Below, one piece after another: positions 25,846 through 34,898 of a stretch of 64,000 nucleotides of DNA. The position numbers were made by a program, and so were the translations under genes. Position 1 is the stretch's first letter. The number at the start of each line of letters is the position of its first letter. The notes under the pieces were generated by a model. The model did not search any database. It was not told where the DNA came from and saw nothing but the letters and a program-made list of their open reading frames with translations. Source of the DNA: CAYPTB01 sp964413535 (lineage in GTDB: Bacteria > Planctomycetota > UBA1135 > GCA-002686595); contig CAYPTB010000051.1 in NCBI GenBank assembly GCA_964413535.1, positions 62,001-126,000 on the forward strand, read 5' to 3'.

Positions 25846-26457
25846 TCACTCTTCTTCGATGTTCTCGGTGCCAGCCCGATCGACATCCTCCGCTGGGCTA
25901 CCCTTCGGTGCGACGTTGCCCGCCGCGCGGGTCGCAACACACACCTGCGCGGGTCGCAGGACGTTGTCGCGCCACGTGTAGCCCTTGCGAATCGTGTCCA
26001 CTATGGATCCAGTAGCCCGGGCGTCATCGGATTCCACTGTGGCGACGGCCTGATGACGTTCAGCATCGAAGGCGCCCTTGGAATCGATCTCGCGCACATC
26101 TTCTCGCTCGAGAGCGGCCACGAGTTGATCGCGCGTCATCTGCACCCCTACTGCGAGACTCTTGGCGTCCTCGGACCGAGTGGGAGTCGTCAACGCCATG
26201 TCCAAGTGGTCGAGCACGAGGAGCAAGCTCTCGAGCAAGGGCTGTAGGCTTCGCCGCACGCCCGCGTCGAGGTCGGCTAGGCCACGACGACGCAGATTCT
26301 TGTAGTCGGCTTGCGCGCGTTTCAGGAGCGAGAGGTACTCGTCCCGCTGGGCGCGCAGGTCTTCGAGCGATTCGTTCCCGGTCGAGAGGGGAGCGTCCGA
26401 ATCCTGATCTTCGAGCTCTCCGATGTCGTGCGGGCCGTCTCGGGGTTCGTGTTCCAT
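25846..26457 (-). CDS. grpE: GrpE, nucleotide-exchange factor of DnaK
   Basis: A 203-residue GrpE. The acidic N-terminus is disordered; a long helix LEDLRAQRDEYLSLLKRAQADYKNLRRR (about 30-57, shown here as one region) is the dimerization coiled coil. LLLVLDHLDMAL and the beta domain with DPxxHQAV-like FDAERHQAVATVES and GYTWRDNVLRPAQVCVA follow. The ATG at 26457 lies two bases after the dnaJ stop; an upstream TTG at 26463 would overlap it. It releases ADP from DnaK, but no dnaK is in this window. Confidence 0.93.
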   Translation of the reverse strand: MEHEPRDGPHDIGELEDQDSDAPLSTGNESLEDLRAQRDEYLSLLKRAQADYKNLRRRGLADLDAGVRRSLQPLLESLLLVLDHLDMALTTPTRSEDAKSLAVGVQMTRDQLVAALEREDVREIDSKGAFDAERHQAVATVESDDARATGSIVDTIRKGYTWRDNVLRPAQVCVATRAAGNVAPKGSPAEDVDRAGTENIEEE

Positions 26458-26459
26458 GA

Positions 26460-27590
26460 TCAACCGCCGAAGTAGCTTGTGATCCTGTCGAGAAAGCTCT
26501 TCGCGTCGGGCTTGTCGGCCTCGATCTGCTCGAACTGGCGAAGTAGGTCCTTCTGCTCGCGGGTGAGTTTGCTCGGCACTTCGATGAATACGCGAACGAG
26601 CTGATCGCCGCGGCCGTGACTCTCCATCTGCGGCAGACCCTGACCGCGCAGACGAAAGACCTTTCCGCTCTGCGTCCCTGCCGGGATCGACATCTCGACC
26701 CTTCCGCGCAAGGTAGGGATCTCCACCTTGTCACCAAGAGCGAGTTGGCTGAACGAGAAGGGAATCTCCGTCATCAGGTCCGGGCCACTACGCTGGAACA
26801 TGCGGTGCTCCTTCTCGCGAATCACGCAATACAAGTCGCCGCGTGGCGCTCCGGCATCGCCAGCGTCGCCCGATCCCTCGACGCGAATGCGCATGCCTTC
26901 CTCTACGCCAGAGGGAACACGGATGCGGATGTCCTTCTTGATGACTTCCTTGCCCGTGCCGCGGCAGGAATCGCAGGGAGACTCGAGGACCTGACCGGCG
27001 CCCCCGCACGCAGGGCAGGCCGTCGCCATCGTGAAGAAGCCCTGACTCCGGTGGACCTGACCACGACCCGAGCAAGTGGAGCACGTCGAGCGCCCAGTCC
27101 CGCGCTTGGCTCCCGAACCGGCGCAAGCGGGGCAATGGTCGTGCTGCTTGAGTGAAATGGTTCGTTCCACTCCCGCGTCGATCTCCTCCAACGTGAGATC
27201 GAGCACGATCTTGAGATCGCGTCCACGTGTAGGTCCTCGGCGGCGCCTACCGCCGCCGAACAGATCGCCGAAGATCCCGCCGCCACCCCCGAACACGTCC
27301 CCGAATGCGGAGAAGATCTCGTCCAGGTTCGAGAAGCGAGTCCCTCCCCCTAACCCGCCTTGGCTGAAGGCAGCGTGACCGAACTGGTCGTACTGGGGGC
27401 GTTTCTCCTCGTCGCCGAGGACATCGTAGGCCTCCGCCGCCTCCTTGAAACGGGTCTCGGCTTCGACATCGCCTGGGTTGCGGTCAGGGTGGAGCTTCAG
27501 TGCAAGTTTGCGATAAGCCTTCTTGATCTCGTCCTGGCTGGCGTTCCGTTCGACTCCGAGTACTTCGTAGTAGTCGCGCTTGTCGCTCAT
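26460..27590 (-). CDS. dnaJ: DnaJ, Hsp40 co-chaperone
   Basis: A 376-residue type I DnaJ. The J-domain contains KLHPDRNPGD with HPD at residues 34-36, followed by a Gly/Phe-rich segment (about 78-112). The zinc region has four CxxCxGxG repeats: CPACAGSG, CSTCSGRG, CPACGGAG and CDSCRGTG. The C-terminal substrate domains end with SFLDRITSYFGG. It stimulates DnaK ATPase and delivers substrates. It is placed between groEL and grpE on the same strand; the order dnaJ before grpE, with no dnaK between, is not the common one. Confidence 0.95.
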   Translation of the reverse strand: MSDKRDYYEVLGVERNASQDEIKKAYRKLALKLHPDRNPGDVEAETRFKEAAEAYDVLGDEEKRPQYDQFGHAAFSQGGLGGGTRFSNLDEIFSAFGDVFGGGGGIFGDLFGGGRRRRGPTRGRDLKIVLDLTLEEIDAGVERTISLKQHDHCPACAGSGAKRGTGRSTCSTCSGRGQVHRSQGFFTMATACPACGGAGQVLESPCDSCRGTGKEVIKKDIRIRVPSGVEEGMRIRVEGSGDAGDAGAPRGDLYCVIREKEHRMFQRSGPDLMTEIPFSFSQLALGDKVEIPTLRGRVEMSIPAGTQSGKVFRLRGQGLPQMESHGRGDQLVRVFIEVPSKLTREQKDLLRQFEQIEADKPDAKSFLDRITSYFGG

Positions 27591-27624
27591 GTCATCGCCC
27601 GTCGAAACTCCTCACGAAGCGAGA

Positions 27625-27650
27625 CGGCGGGGCATGAGGGGGCCCCGCCG
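27625..27650 (-). terminator. GC-rich stem between groEL and dnaJ
   Basis: CGGCGGGGC (27625-27633) pairs exactly with GCCCCGCCG (27642-27650) over an eight-base loop. It sits 50 bases after the groEL stop and 35 bases before dnaJ in the direction of transcription, with no T run. It may terminate part of the groEL transcript or protect its 3' end. Confidence 0.5.
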
Positions 27651-27699
27651 TGGCTCGGTGATCCCCGAGGGGACCCAGTTCGTGTCGGCCCGACTCCGC

Positions 27700-29304
27700 T
27701 CAGGCAAGACTTCCTTGGATCTTGCTCCGGTCGTCCTTGAGATCGGTGATCATCGAGTTCGTGGTGAGCAACAGGCCCGCGATGGAGGCGGCATTCTGGA
27801 GCGCAGACCGAACGACCTTTGCGGGGTCGATGATCCCGGCGCTGAACATGTCGGTGTACTCGCGTGCGAGCGAGTCGTACCCGATTGCTTTGCCCTTCTC
27901 GCGGACCATCTCCGCGATCACGGATCCGTCCTCACCGGCATTGTCAGCGATCTGGCACAGAGGCGCGGAGAGAGCGCGTTTGATGATCTCGGCCCCGAAG
28001 CGCTCGTCGCCGCGAAGTTTCATGAGATCGACAGCCTCTTCCGCACGGAGCAACGCCACGCCGCCTCCGGGAACGATGCCCTCGGCAATGGCAGCGCGAG
28101 TAGCGTTGAGCGCGTCCTCGACGAGGTCCTTCATGGACTTCATCTCGGCTTCGGTGCTCCCCCCGACGCGGATCACGGCAACCCCGCCATGGAGCTTGGC
28201 CAGCCGCTCTTCGAGCTTTTCGCGGTCGTAGGTCGAGGTCGTCTTCTCGATCTGCGTGCGAATCTGACTGCAACGGGCGTCGACGTCCTTCTTGTTCCCG
28301 CCTCCCGAGATGATGGTCGTCGAATCCTTGCTGACCTTGATCCGCTTGGCCTTCCCCAGCGCGGGGAGGGTGACTTTCTCGAGGGTGAGCCCGAGTTCCT
28401 CGGTGATCGCGGTTCCGCCCGTGAGACAAGCGATGTCACCGAGATACGCCTTGCGCCGCTCTCCGAAACCCGGAGCCTTGACGGCGCATACGTTCAGGAT
28501 GCCGCGCAACTTGTTGATGACCAACGTTGCGAGGGCTTCGCCTTCGATCTCCTCAGCGATGATGAGCAGAGGCTTGCCAGCCTGTGCGCACAACTCCAGG
28601 ACGGGTATGAGATCGCGAGCGCTCGCAATCTTCTTCTCGTGGATGAGGATGAGGCAGTCCTCGAGTTCAGCCGTGAGCTTCGCCGGATTGGTGGCGAAGT
28701 AGGGCGAGAGATAACCCTTGTCGAATTCCATGCCCTCGACGACTTCCAGAGCGGTCTCGATCCCGGTGCCCTCTTCGATCGTGATCACGCCCTCGTTCCC
28801 GACCTTTTCGAAGGCATCGGCGAGGATCTCCCCGATCTCGGGATTGTTGTTCGAGGAGATCTTCGCGACCTGGCTCTTCTCGGCGCGCGACTTGACCTTG
28901 CGCGACTGCCCCAAGATGTGTTCGACGACTGCTGTCACGGCCTTGTCGATACCGTTCTTGAGGGCCATGGGGTTCGTTCCCGCGGCGAGGTGCCGCAAGC
29001 CTTCGTCGAAGATCGCCGAGGCGAGAACGGTAGCTGTGGTCGTGCCATCCCCAGCAACGTCGTTGGTCTTGTTGGCTACCTCGAGGACGAGCTTGGCGCC
29101 CATGTTCTCGAAGGGGTCCTTGAGTTCGATCTCCTTGGCGACGGAAACGCCGTCTTTGGTTACGGAGGGAGATCCAAACGATTTCTGGAGGATGACGTTC
29201 CTCCCGGCAGGACCGAGCGTGACACGGACGGTCTTCGCGAGCTTTTCGATACCCGTGCGCATCTTCGCACGGGCGTCATCGTCGAACATGATCTGCTTGG
29301 CCAT
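27700..29304 (-). CDS. groEL: GroEL chaperonin, copy 1
   Basis: A 534-residue Hsp60 that folds proteins in a double-ring cage. It has the N-terminal KTVRVTLGPAGRNVILQKSF, ATPase loop AGDGTTTATVLA, apical domain LIIAEEIEGEALATLVINKL, and VEDALNATRAAIAEGIVPGG with the ATPase Asp. It is close to the usual 540 residues but ends ...DDRSKIQGSLA, without the flexible Gly-Gly-Met tail. It follows the second groEL after 57 bases on the same strand. No groES lies next to either copy. Confidence 0.95.
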   Translation of the reverse strand: MAKQIMFDDDARAKMRTGIEKLAKTVRVTLGPAGRNVILQKSFGSPSVTKDGVSVAKEIELKDPFENMGAKLVLEVANKTNDVAGDGTTTATVLASAIFDEGLRHLAAGTNPMALKNGIDKAVTAVVEHILGQSRKVKSRAEKSQVAKISSNNNPEIGEILADAFEKVGNEGVITIEEGTGIETALEVVEGMEFDKGYLSPYFATNPAKLTAELEDCLILIHEKKIASARDLIPVLELCAQAGKPLLIIAEEIEGEALATLVINKLRGILNVCAVKAPGFGERRKAYLGDIACLTGGTAITEELGLTLEKVTLPALGKAKRIKVSKDSTTIISGGGNKKDVDARCSQIRTQIEKTTSTYDREKLEERLAKLHGGVAVIRVGGSTEAEMKSMKDLVEDALNATRAAIAEGIVPGGGVALLRAEEAVDLMKLRGDERFGAEIIKRALSAPLCQIADNAGEDGSVIAEMVREKGKAIGYDSLAREYTDMFSAGIIDPAKVVRSALQNAASIAGLLLTTNSMITDLKDDRSKIQGSLA

Positions 29305-29361
29305 GGCTTGGATGCGTTCTCTCTTCTTGTGTGTTCTGGCTCGGGTCGACTCTCGGACGCG

Positions 29362-31032
29362 TTACATCCCCATTCCCATACCGCCCATACCACCCATTTC
29401 GTCCATACCGTCCATACCGTCCATTCCGCCGCCGTGGTCCTTCTTCTTGGGCTCGGGCTTGGTGGTGATCAGGGCATCCGTCGTAAGGAGCAGACTCGCA
29501 ACGCTGACGGCGTTCTGGAGCGCGGCCTTGGTGACTTTCGTGGGGTCGACGATCCCGAATTCGAGCAGGTCGCCGTATTGGCGAGCCAGGGCGTCGTAGC
29601 CGAATGACGGCTTCTTCTCGCGGAGGACACGATGTGCGACGACAGCGCCGTCGACTCCTCCATTCTCGGCGATGCGCTGAATGGGCTGGGCGAGAGCCTC
29701 GTAGAGAATGTCGACGCCCGCGTTGTACTCGAAGTCGTCCTTCTTGCGGAGCTTCGTGAGTACCTCTCTGGCGCGGAGCAGCGCGGTTCCTCCGCCAGGC
29801 AGGATGCCTTCTTCCACCGCAGCGCGCGTGGCGTGCAGCGCATCCTCGATCAGCGCTTTCCGTTGCTTGACTTCGGTATCCGTGGCCCCACCGACGTTGA
29901 TTTGCGCAATGCCGCCGGTCAGGCGTGCCAGCCGCTCTTGCAGCTTCTCGCGGTCGTAGTCGGAGGTGGTGGTGTCCATCTCCGCGCGAATCTGAACGAC
30001 GCGGGAATCGATGTCGGCCTTGGTCCCTGCGCCGCCGACGATCGTCGTAGTGTCGTTGGAAACGATGACGCGCCGAGCGGTGCCGAGTTCCTTGAGAGTG
30101 ATCTCGTCCAATTCCCGACCGAGATCCTTCATGACGGCGGTCGCGCCGGTCAGGACGGCAAGGTCGACGAGCATGGCCTTCCGACGGTCGCCGTACCCGG
30201 GCGCTTTGACGGCGCAGCACTTCACGATCCCGCGCAGTTTGTTGATCACGAGGGTGGCGAGCGCTTCGGACTCGACGTCCTCGGCGACGATGAGCAGGGA
30301 GCGGTTGCTCGACTTGGCCGCCTCGAGGAGCGGTAGGAGCTTCTGGACGTTGGAGATCTTCGATTCGTGGATCAGGATCAGCGGACGGTCGAATTCGACC
30401 TCCATGCGATCCGGATCGGTGACGAAGTGGGCCGAGAGGAAGCCGCGATCGAATTGCATCCCCTCGACAACGTCGACGTCGGTCTCCAACGACTTGCCGT
30501 CTTCGACGGTGATGACCCCGTCCTTGCCGACCTTGTCCATCGCGTTGCCGATCAGCTTCCCGACGCTCAGGTCGTTGTTCGCAGAGATCGTCGCGACTTG
30601 CCGGATCTCGGCAGTGGTGTTGACCTTGGCCGAAGCCTTGTCGAGCGCTGCGATGACGGCTTCGGTCCCGTCGCGCAAGGCGGCCGTCAATCGGGCCGGA
30701 GCGATCCCGGACGTGATGGCGCGCAACCCACCCGTGAAGATCGCTTCGGTCAACAGGGTTGCAGTCGTCGTGCCGTCGCCCGCCTTGTCGCTGGTCTTGC
30801 TGGCGACCTCTCGCACGAGTTGGGCGCCAAGCTGCTCGTAGGGATCGGAGAGCTCGATCTCCTCGGCGACGGAGACTCCATCCTTCGTGATCGTCGGTGC
30901 GCCCCAGCCCTTGTCCAGGATCGCGTTTCGCCCGAGCGGACCCAAGGTGCTGGTGACCGCTCTGGCCAGCTTCTCGACACCGCGACGGATCGCCTCGCGC
31001 GCGTCGGACTCGAACACCATCTGTTTGGCCAT
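29362..31032 (-). CDS. groEL: GroEL chaperonin, copy 2
   Basis: A 556-residue Hsp60. The ATG at 31032 begins MAKQMVFESDAREAIRRGVE; the frame is open upstream but not homologous. It keeps AGDGTTTATLLT and IEDALHATRAAVEEGILPGG. The C-terminus is an extended Met/Gly tail (MDGMDGMDEMGGMGGMGMGM) after a KPEPKKKDHGGG linker, unlike copy 1. The two proteins differ at many positions throughout (for example TSTLGPLGRNAILDKGW against RVTLGPAGRNVILQKSF), so they are old paralogs, probably with different clients or regulation. It is the first gene of the minus-strand block. Confidence 0.95.
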   Translation of the reverse strand: MAKQMVFESDAREAIRRGVEKLARAVTSTLGPLGRNAILDKGWGAPTITKDGVSVAEEIELSDPYEQLGAQLVREVASKTSDKAGDGTTTATLLTEAIFTGGLRAITSGIAPARLTAALRDGTEAVIAALDKASAKVNTTAEIRQVATISANNDLSVGKLIGNAMDKVGKDGVITVEDGKSLETDVDVVEGMQFDRGFLSAHFVTDPDRMEVEFDRPLILIHESKISNVQKLLPLLEAAKSSNRSLLIVAEDVESEALATLVINKLRGIVKCCAVKAPGYGDRRKAMLVDLAVLTGATAVMKDLGRELDEITLKELGTARRVIVSNDTTTIVGGAGTKADIDSRVVQIRAEMDTTTSDYDREKLQERLARLTGGIAQINVGGATDTEVKQRKALIEDALHATRAAVEEGILPGGGTALLRAREVLTKLRKKDDFEYNAGVDILYEALAQPIQRIAENGGVDGAVVAHRVLREKKPSFGYDALARQYGDLLEFGIVDPTKVTKAALQNAVSVASLLLTTDALITTKPEPKKKDHGGGMDGMDGMDEMGGMGGMGMGM

Positions 31033-31383
31033 GGTTCTCTGTTCTGTTGTTCTCTCGAGCCTTCTCGTGGACGGAGGAGACGGGAAGCGCGTTGCACGCC
31101 TGTACCGGCCCGCCAAAGCACGCGTCGGTACGCTGGCTCGAACCCGATCGGGGACGTGGGCGGGACGGGAATGGGCCGCGCGGTTAGCAAGAAGGGTGCC
31201 TGTCACTTGCTTCGCGCCGATCTCCTTTGGGAGCAGGGGGTTAGTCCCCATCATCGGTGACTCCGCATCTGCCCTTTTGACAGGTTGCGGCCGAACGTCC
31301 GTTGACTCGCGCCATCTTGGCAGAGGTTCAAACCCTGGGTACGCGCGTTTCCAGTCGGGGGATCGAGGCCGTACAAGCATCGA
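31033..31383. other. Divergent intergenic region upstream of groEL copy 2
   Basis: About 350 bases with no gene. No CIRCE inverted repeat was found. On the minus strand CCCTTCTT (31189-31196) is followed after 12 bases by GCCCATTC (31169-31176), a weak resemblance to a sigma-32 heat-shock promoter. A tRNA T-arm-like stretch at 31323-31337 has no cloverleaf around it. Confidence 0.3.
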
Positions 31384-32586
31384 ATGACTCTGCTGACCAC
31401 TCTCTTCCTCACCCTGGTCGTCGACCCACGGGCCGGTCAATCGTCGCGAATCGACCCAGCCAGCCCGCGTGTCACAGTCGAATCCCGCGCTGGCGAGGTC
31501 GAATCGCTGTCCATCGAAGAGTTCGAAACCAAGACGTTGCGTGACGTCGGAGCTGCATGGATCCGATTCGCCGAAGCGCGCGCCCCGCGAGCCCACTCCT
31601 CGGACGAGTTGGAGTTGGTCCTCACCAACGGCGATCAGTTGCGCGGCCGAGTGTCGGGCGGCGGCGACGAGGTTCTGGAGATCGAGGTCGCTGATTCCTT
31701 CTCTCTGTCGGTGGGCATCGAACGCATGCACAGCCTCGTCTTCCCCGGGCGTCTTCCGGTCGAGGGAATTGCTGGCCTCGCAGCTCCCAACGAAGGGGAT
31801 CGCCTCTATCGCCGGATCGGCGAAAACCTCGACCGCATCGACGGCGCCGTGGAGAGTTTCAGCGATGGAGGCGTGACCTTCGTGAGCGTCTTGGGAACGA
31901 AGACGTTCCCGTGGAACGATGTCGGAGCGCTCTTCGTCGAGAGCTTCGGTGATCCCGAACCGGAGGCGGAGGGAACAGCGGTTGTTTGCGATCTGGTCGA
32001 CGGTGGACGACTACGGGGCCGGCTCGTGTTGCTCGATCGCCACGGTTGCCGGCTGCGAGTCTCAGGAGAGGAAGTAGCCCTTCCGCTACCTGCGCTCGCA
32101 GAGGTGTCCCTGGACGACGGCAGCGTTGCGTTCCTCTCGGACCTCGAACCCTCGTCCGCGGAAGAAGGCTCTCCGTTCGGCGATGAGCTGGGAATGACGT
32201 GGCCGCACCGCATGGATCGCTCGGTCAGCGGTGGACCGCTCGTGTCAGGCGGCCGAGTCTTCTTGCGCGGGATCGGAGTGCACGCGCCCTCCCGCCTCAC
32301 CTTCGCCGTTCAGGGTGAGTGGGACGAGTTGCGAGGCTCTGTCGTCATCGACGACGACGTGCTTCGGTTGCCCGCACGGGGATCGGTGATATTCCGTATC
32401 CACGTCGACGGCGAGCTCGCTTGGCAGAGCGGCGTCGTGCGTGGCGGAGTGCCGCCGGTGATGATTCCGCCCGTAGACCTCACCGGGGCGCGGGAGGTCT
32501 CCCTCGAATGCGACATGGCCAGCGACATGCACGTCGCAGATCGCGCGGATTGGTTGCGCATGGTGCTGGTGAAGCACGAGGATTAG
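31384..32586 (+). CDS. Exported protein with NPCBM-like domain
   Basis: A 400-residue protein. MTLLTTLFLTLVVDPRAG is a short signal-like start. Residues about 70-260 contain two copies of a small beta module with a DGxxLRGRxxxxxxxxLxV pattern (LVLTNGDQLRGRVSG and DLVDGGRLRGRLVLLDRHG), also known from secreted planctomycete proteins. The C-terminal 140 residues are an NPCBM/NEW2-type carbohydrate-binding domain: DRSVSGGPLVSGGRVFLRGI, GVHAPSRLTFAVQG, VIFRIHVDGELAWQSGVV and a closing LECDMASDMHVADRADW. It likely binds glycans outside the cell. Stop at 32584-32586, convergent with the sugar transferase. Confidence 0.78.
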   Translation: MTLLTTLFLTLVVDPRAGQSSRIDPASPRVTVESRAGEVESLSIEEFETKTLRDVGAAWIRFAEARAPRAHSSDELELVLTNGDQLRGRVSGGGDEVLEIEVADSFSLSVGIERMHSLVFPGRLPVEGIAGLAAPNEGDRLYRRIGENLDRIDGAVESFSDGGVTFVSVLGTKTFPWNDVGALFVESFGDPEPEAEGTAVVCDLVDGGRLRGRLVLLDRHGCRLRVSGEEVALPLPALAEVSLDDGSVAFLSDLEPSSAEEGSPFGDELGMTWPHRMDRSVSGGPLVSGGRVFLRGIGVHAPSRLTFAVQGEWDELRGSVVIDDDVLRLPARGSVIFRIHVDGELAWQSGVVRGGVPPVMIPPVDLTGAREVSLECDMASDMHVADRADWLRMVLVKHED

Positions 32587-32591
32587 CGCGA

Positions 32592-34238
32592 TCAGGTTCC
32601 CTTGCGAAGTAGGACGATCTTGATCGTGTTGAACAAGATGGAGAGATCGAAGATGAGCGACTGGTACTTGATGTAGAAGAGATCGTATTGGAGCTTCTGG
32701 ATCGCATCCTCGATCGTGTTCGCGTAGGGATAGTTGATCTGCGCCCAGCCGGTCAGACCCGGCTTGACGATGTGGCGCTGCTTGTAATAGGGGATCTTGA
32801 TCGCGAGCTCGTCGACGAAGTGCGGCCGTTCGGGTCGTGGCCCCACCATCGACATGTGGCCCATCAGCACGTTCAGGAGCTGAGGAAGCTCGTCCAACCG
32901 CGATTTCCTCAGGAACCTACCGATGCGCGTGATTCGCGGGTCGTCCGTCGTGGCCCACACCGGTCCTGATTGTTTCTCCGCATCCGCTCGCATGCTGCGA
33001 AACTTGAAGACCGTGAAGGGGACGCCATTGCGCCCACAGCGCTCCTGTCGGAACAAGACGGGGCCCGGGGAGTCGAGCCGAACGAGAATGGCCGTAGCCA
33101 GCATCAGCGGCCAAGTCAGCACCAGGCCGATCGAAGCCGCGAGGACGTCGATCGCTCGCTTGGCCAATTCCGCCGGAGCCTCCTGGACGAAGCCCTGGTT
33201 GAAGATCAAGTACGAGGGACGCATGGCCTCGACGGCGATCTTGCCCGTGACCCGCTCGTACAGAGACTCGCCTTCCTCGACGATGATGCCCGCGAGGCGA
33301 CATTCGAGGAGTTCGTCCGTGGGCAGAAGTCCGCGGCGGTTCTCGAGCGCGACGGCGATCGTGTCCGCATCCCACTCCCGGACGAGTTGGAGCAAGGTGG
33401 CGTCGCTCCTTGGTCGTGATGAGGAATCGGGGTTCGCTCCCGCGGAACCCGCATGATCGATCGTCGTTCCTGGGCGTTGCGGGTCCTCGGCTCGCCGCTT
33501 CAGTGCGAGGGCCGGCCCGCCGCTCTCCACGGGACTGGGCTCGTCATCGGGGGCGCGGCGCGTCCTGGACAGGAAGTGCGAGGCAGCGGATCGCCCCATC
33601 GGATCGACCTCCGTCGACCGTGGAACTTCGAGGGCCACGATCTTCACGACCTCGTAGCCGGTATCCATCCGCTCGACGAGTTCAGCAGCCAAGGCGCGAG
33701 AACTCTTTCCCGTCCCGAGGATCAGGACGCGCTCGTTGAAGTTCCAACGGCGCAGGAGCAAGTGGAACAGGTTCCGCCAGACATAGAGCAGCGCGAAGCC
33801 CGCGACGAGGCTGACCGTCAAGAGCAGCACGCGCTGCGTCAGGGGAATGCCCGGAAACTGGAGGAACTGCTTGAAGTCGGCGAGGCGCAGGAAGACGACC
33901 GTTCCGAGCGTGAGCAAGACCGCAGTCCCGGTGGAAGCCAGGAAGCGTGCTGCTCGGTCGTAGCGTGAGCTCGAGATCCGAAAGTCGTACAGCTCGTTGA
34001 ACGCGATCGCGACTTGAGCCAGGACGGAGACCGCGAAGGATGACACGAGGCAGCGGTTGACGGCGTCGTCCCACGACAGTCCCTGCTGGGCGAGCACCAT
34101 CGTGATGCGGTCGCCAAGCCTCACGCCGCGAAGGTGCAGCGACATCCCCGCATGCACGACCAGGGTCAGCAGGATCGTTTCGCTGACGACCAGGAAGGCC
34201 TTGCGGAGGGGGAAGTAATGTCGGAGGACGTGGATCAT
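32592..34238 (-). CDS. Exopolysaccharide polyprenyl-phosphate sugar transferase
   Basis: A 548-residue initiating glycosyl-1-phosphate transferase that loads the first sugar onto undecaprenyl phosphate. Four to five membrane spans lie in the first 170 residues, followed by a nucleotide-binding-like domain (VLILGTGKSSRALAAELVER). The C-terminal catalytic domain has KRAIDVLAASIGLVLTWPLM, DSPGPVLFRQERCGRNG, FKFRSMRADAE, RKSRLDELPQLLNVLMGHMS and GPRPERPHFV. The ending YPYANTIEDAIQKLQYDLFY resembles the TIGR03013 group linked to EPS and PEP-CTERM systems. The ATG at 34238 starts the first membrane segment; upstream codons are low-complexity. No other EPS gene is adjacent. Confidence 0.9.
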   Translation of the reverse strand: MIHVLRHYFPLRKAFLVVSETILLTLVVHAGMSLHLRGVRLGDRITMVLAQQGLSWDDAVNRCLVSSFAVSVLAQVAIAFNELYDFRISSSRYDRAARFLASTGTAVLLTLGTVVFLRLADFKQFLQFPGIPLTQRVLLLTVSLVAGFALLYVWRNLFHLLLRRWNFNERVLILGTGKSSRALAAELVERMDTGYEVVKIVALEVPRSTEVDPMGRSAASHFLSRTRRAPDDEPSPVESGGPALALKRRAEDPQRPGTTIDHAGSAGANPDSSSRPRSDATLLQLVREWDADTIAVALENRRGLLPTDELLECRLAGIIVEEGESLYERVTGKIAVEAMRPSYLIFNQGFVQEAPAELAKRAIDVLAASIGLVLTWPLMLATAILVRLDSPGPVLFRQERCGRNGVPFTVFKFRSMRADAEKQSGPVWATTDDPRITRIGRFLRKSRLDELPQLLNVLMGHMSMVGPRPERPHFVDELAIKIPYYKQRHIVKPGLTGWAQINYPYANTIEDAIQKLQYDLFYIKYQSLIFDLSILFNTIKIVLLRKGT

Positions 34239-34392
34239 CCCGCTGTGGCCGCGAGAAGGGATCCGGCGCGGCCTCGGCCGCGGGGGAGGACCGAGACGCG
34301 GAGGAGGAGTTCCGGAATCTAACCCATCGACCGGGCGAGAGCGGCGGGTGAACGGGAACTCCCGGCCCGCACGGCGCCTCCCGAATGCTCCG

Positions 34393-34809
34393 TCACGACG
34401 CACGGTCCCGATGGGGAGGCGCTGCGATCGGTCGGCGGATGTCGCGATGGTGAAGGATGACCACGCGCAAGCCACGCCGTGCAACCAGCACCTCGACGAC
34501 GTCCACGCGAGCCTTGGCGTTCTCCTTGGCGGAGAGAAAATCCGCCGCTCGCCTGAGCCGAGTGATCCTGCGCGCGTTCACCCGCAGTCCAGGGCGCCAG
34601 AGAAGGACGGGCTCGCCCTTGCCATCGAACGGTACGCGACCGGTCTTGACCTCCACGCAGCAGAGCTCGGCGCCGCGCCAAAGGACCAGATCGATCTCGG
34701 CTCGAGGCGTAGCGAGGCGCAAGGCCAGCAAGTGCCAGCCTTCGCGCCGCATGGCTCGCGCAGCGAGGCGCTCGCCGACCCGGCCGAGCTCGTCGAGCGA
34801 CAGGTCCAA
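34393..34809 (-). CDS. YraN/UPF0102 nuclease-like protein
   Basis: A restriction-endonuclease-like protein: GERLAARAMRREGWHLLALR is followed by AEIDLVLWRGAELCCVEVKT, giving the E-x-D...E-x-K pattern of PD-(D/E)xK nucleases. Then come RITRLRRAADFL and VDVVEVLV. UPF0102 proteins are near 120 residues; the TTG at 34809 gives 138. No ATG or GTG exists in frame before the first motif. A CTG at 34902 overlapping the yajC stop would give 169 residues, and the ATG adjoining the yajC stop (34898) is in another frame, which leads only to a non-homologous 106-residue product. The start is therefore unsettled. Its cellular role is unknown. Confidence 0.75.
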   Translation of the reverse strand: MDLSLDELGRVGERLAARAMRREGWHLLALRLATPRAEIDLVLWRGAELCCVEVKTGRVPFDGKGEPVLLWRPGLRVNARRITRLRRAADFLSAKENAKARVDVVEVLVARRGLRVVILHHRDIRRPIAAPPHRDRAS

Positions 34810-34898
34810 CAGAAGCGAAGTGCGGGGCAGGGCGGCGAGCAGCCCACGGCGAGCAAGTCGTGCGAGCCGGGTGAGCGCTCCGGGACCCGTCGCGGCAT

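Noticed and set aside
27580..29607. Plus-strand frame of 675 codons opposite groEL
   Set aside because: Antisense to a certain GroEL, with no motif of its own.
31277..31282. TTGACA as -35 for the NPCBM gene
   Set aside because: A perfect -35 hexamer, but no AT-rich -10 lies 15-19 bases downstream.
31318..31345. tRNA-like T arm (GAGGTTCAAACCCTG)
   Set aside because: No acceptor, D or anticodon stems can be formed at the right distances.
31033..31383. CIRCE operator before groEL
   Set aside because: TTAGCACTC and its inverted copy are not present; TTAGCA at 31184 has no partner.
34578..34898. Minus-strand frame starting at the ATG adjoining the yajC stop
   Set aside because: Although well placed, its product has no YraN motifs; the overlapping frame does.
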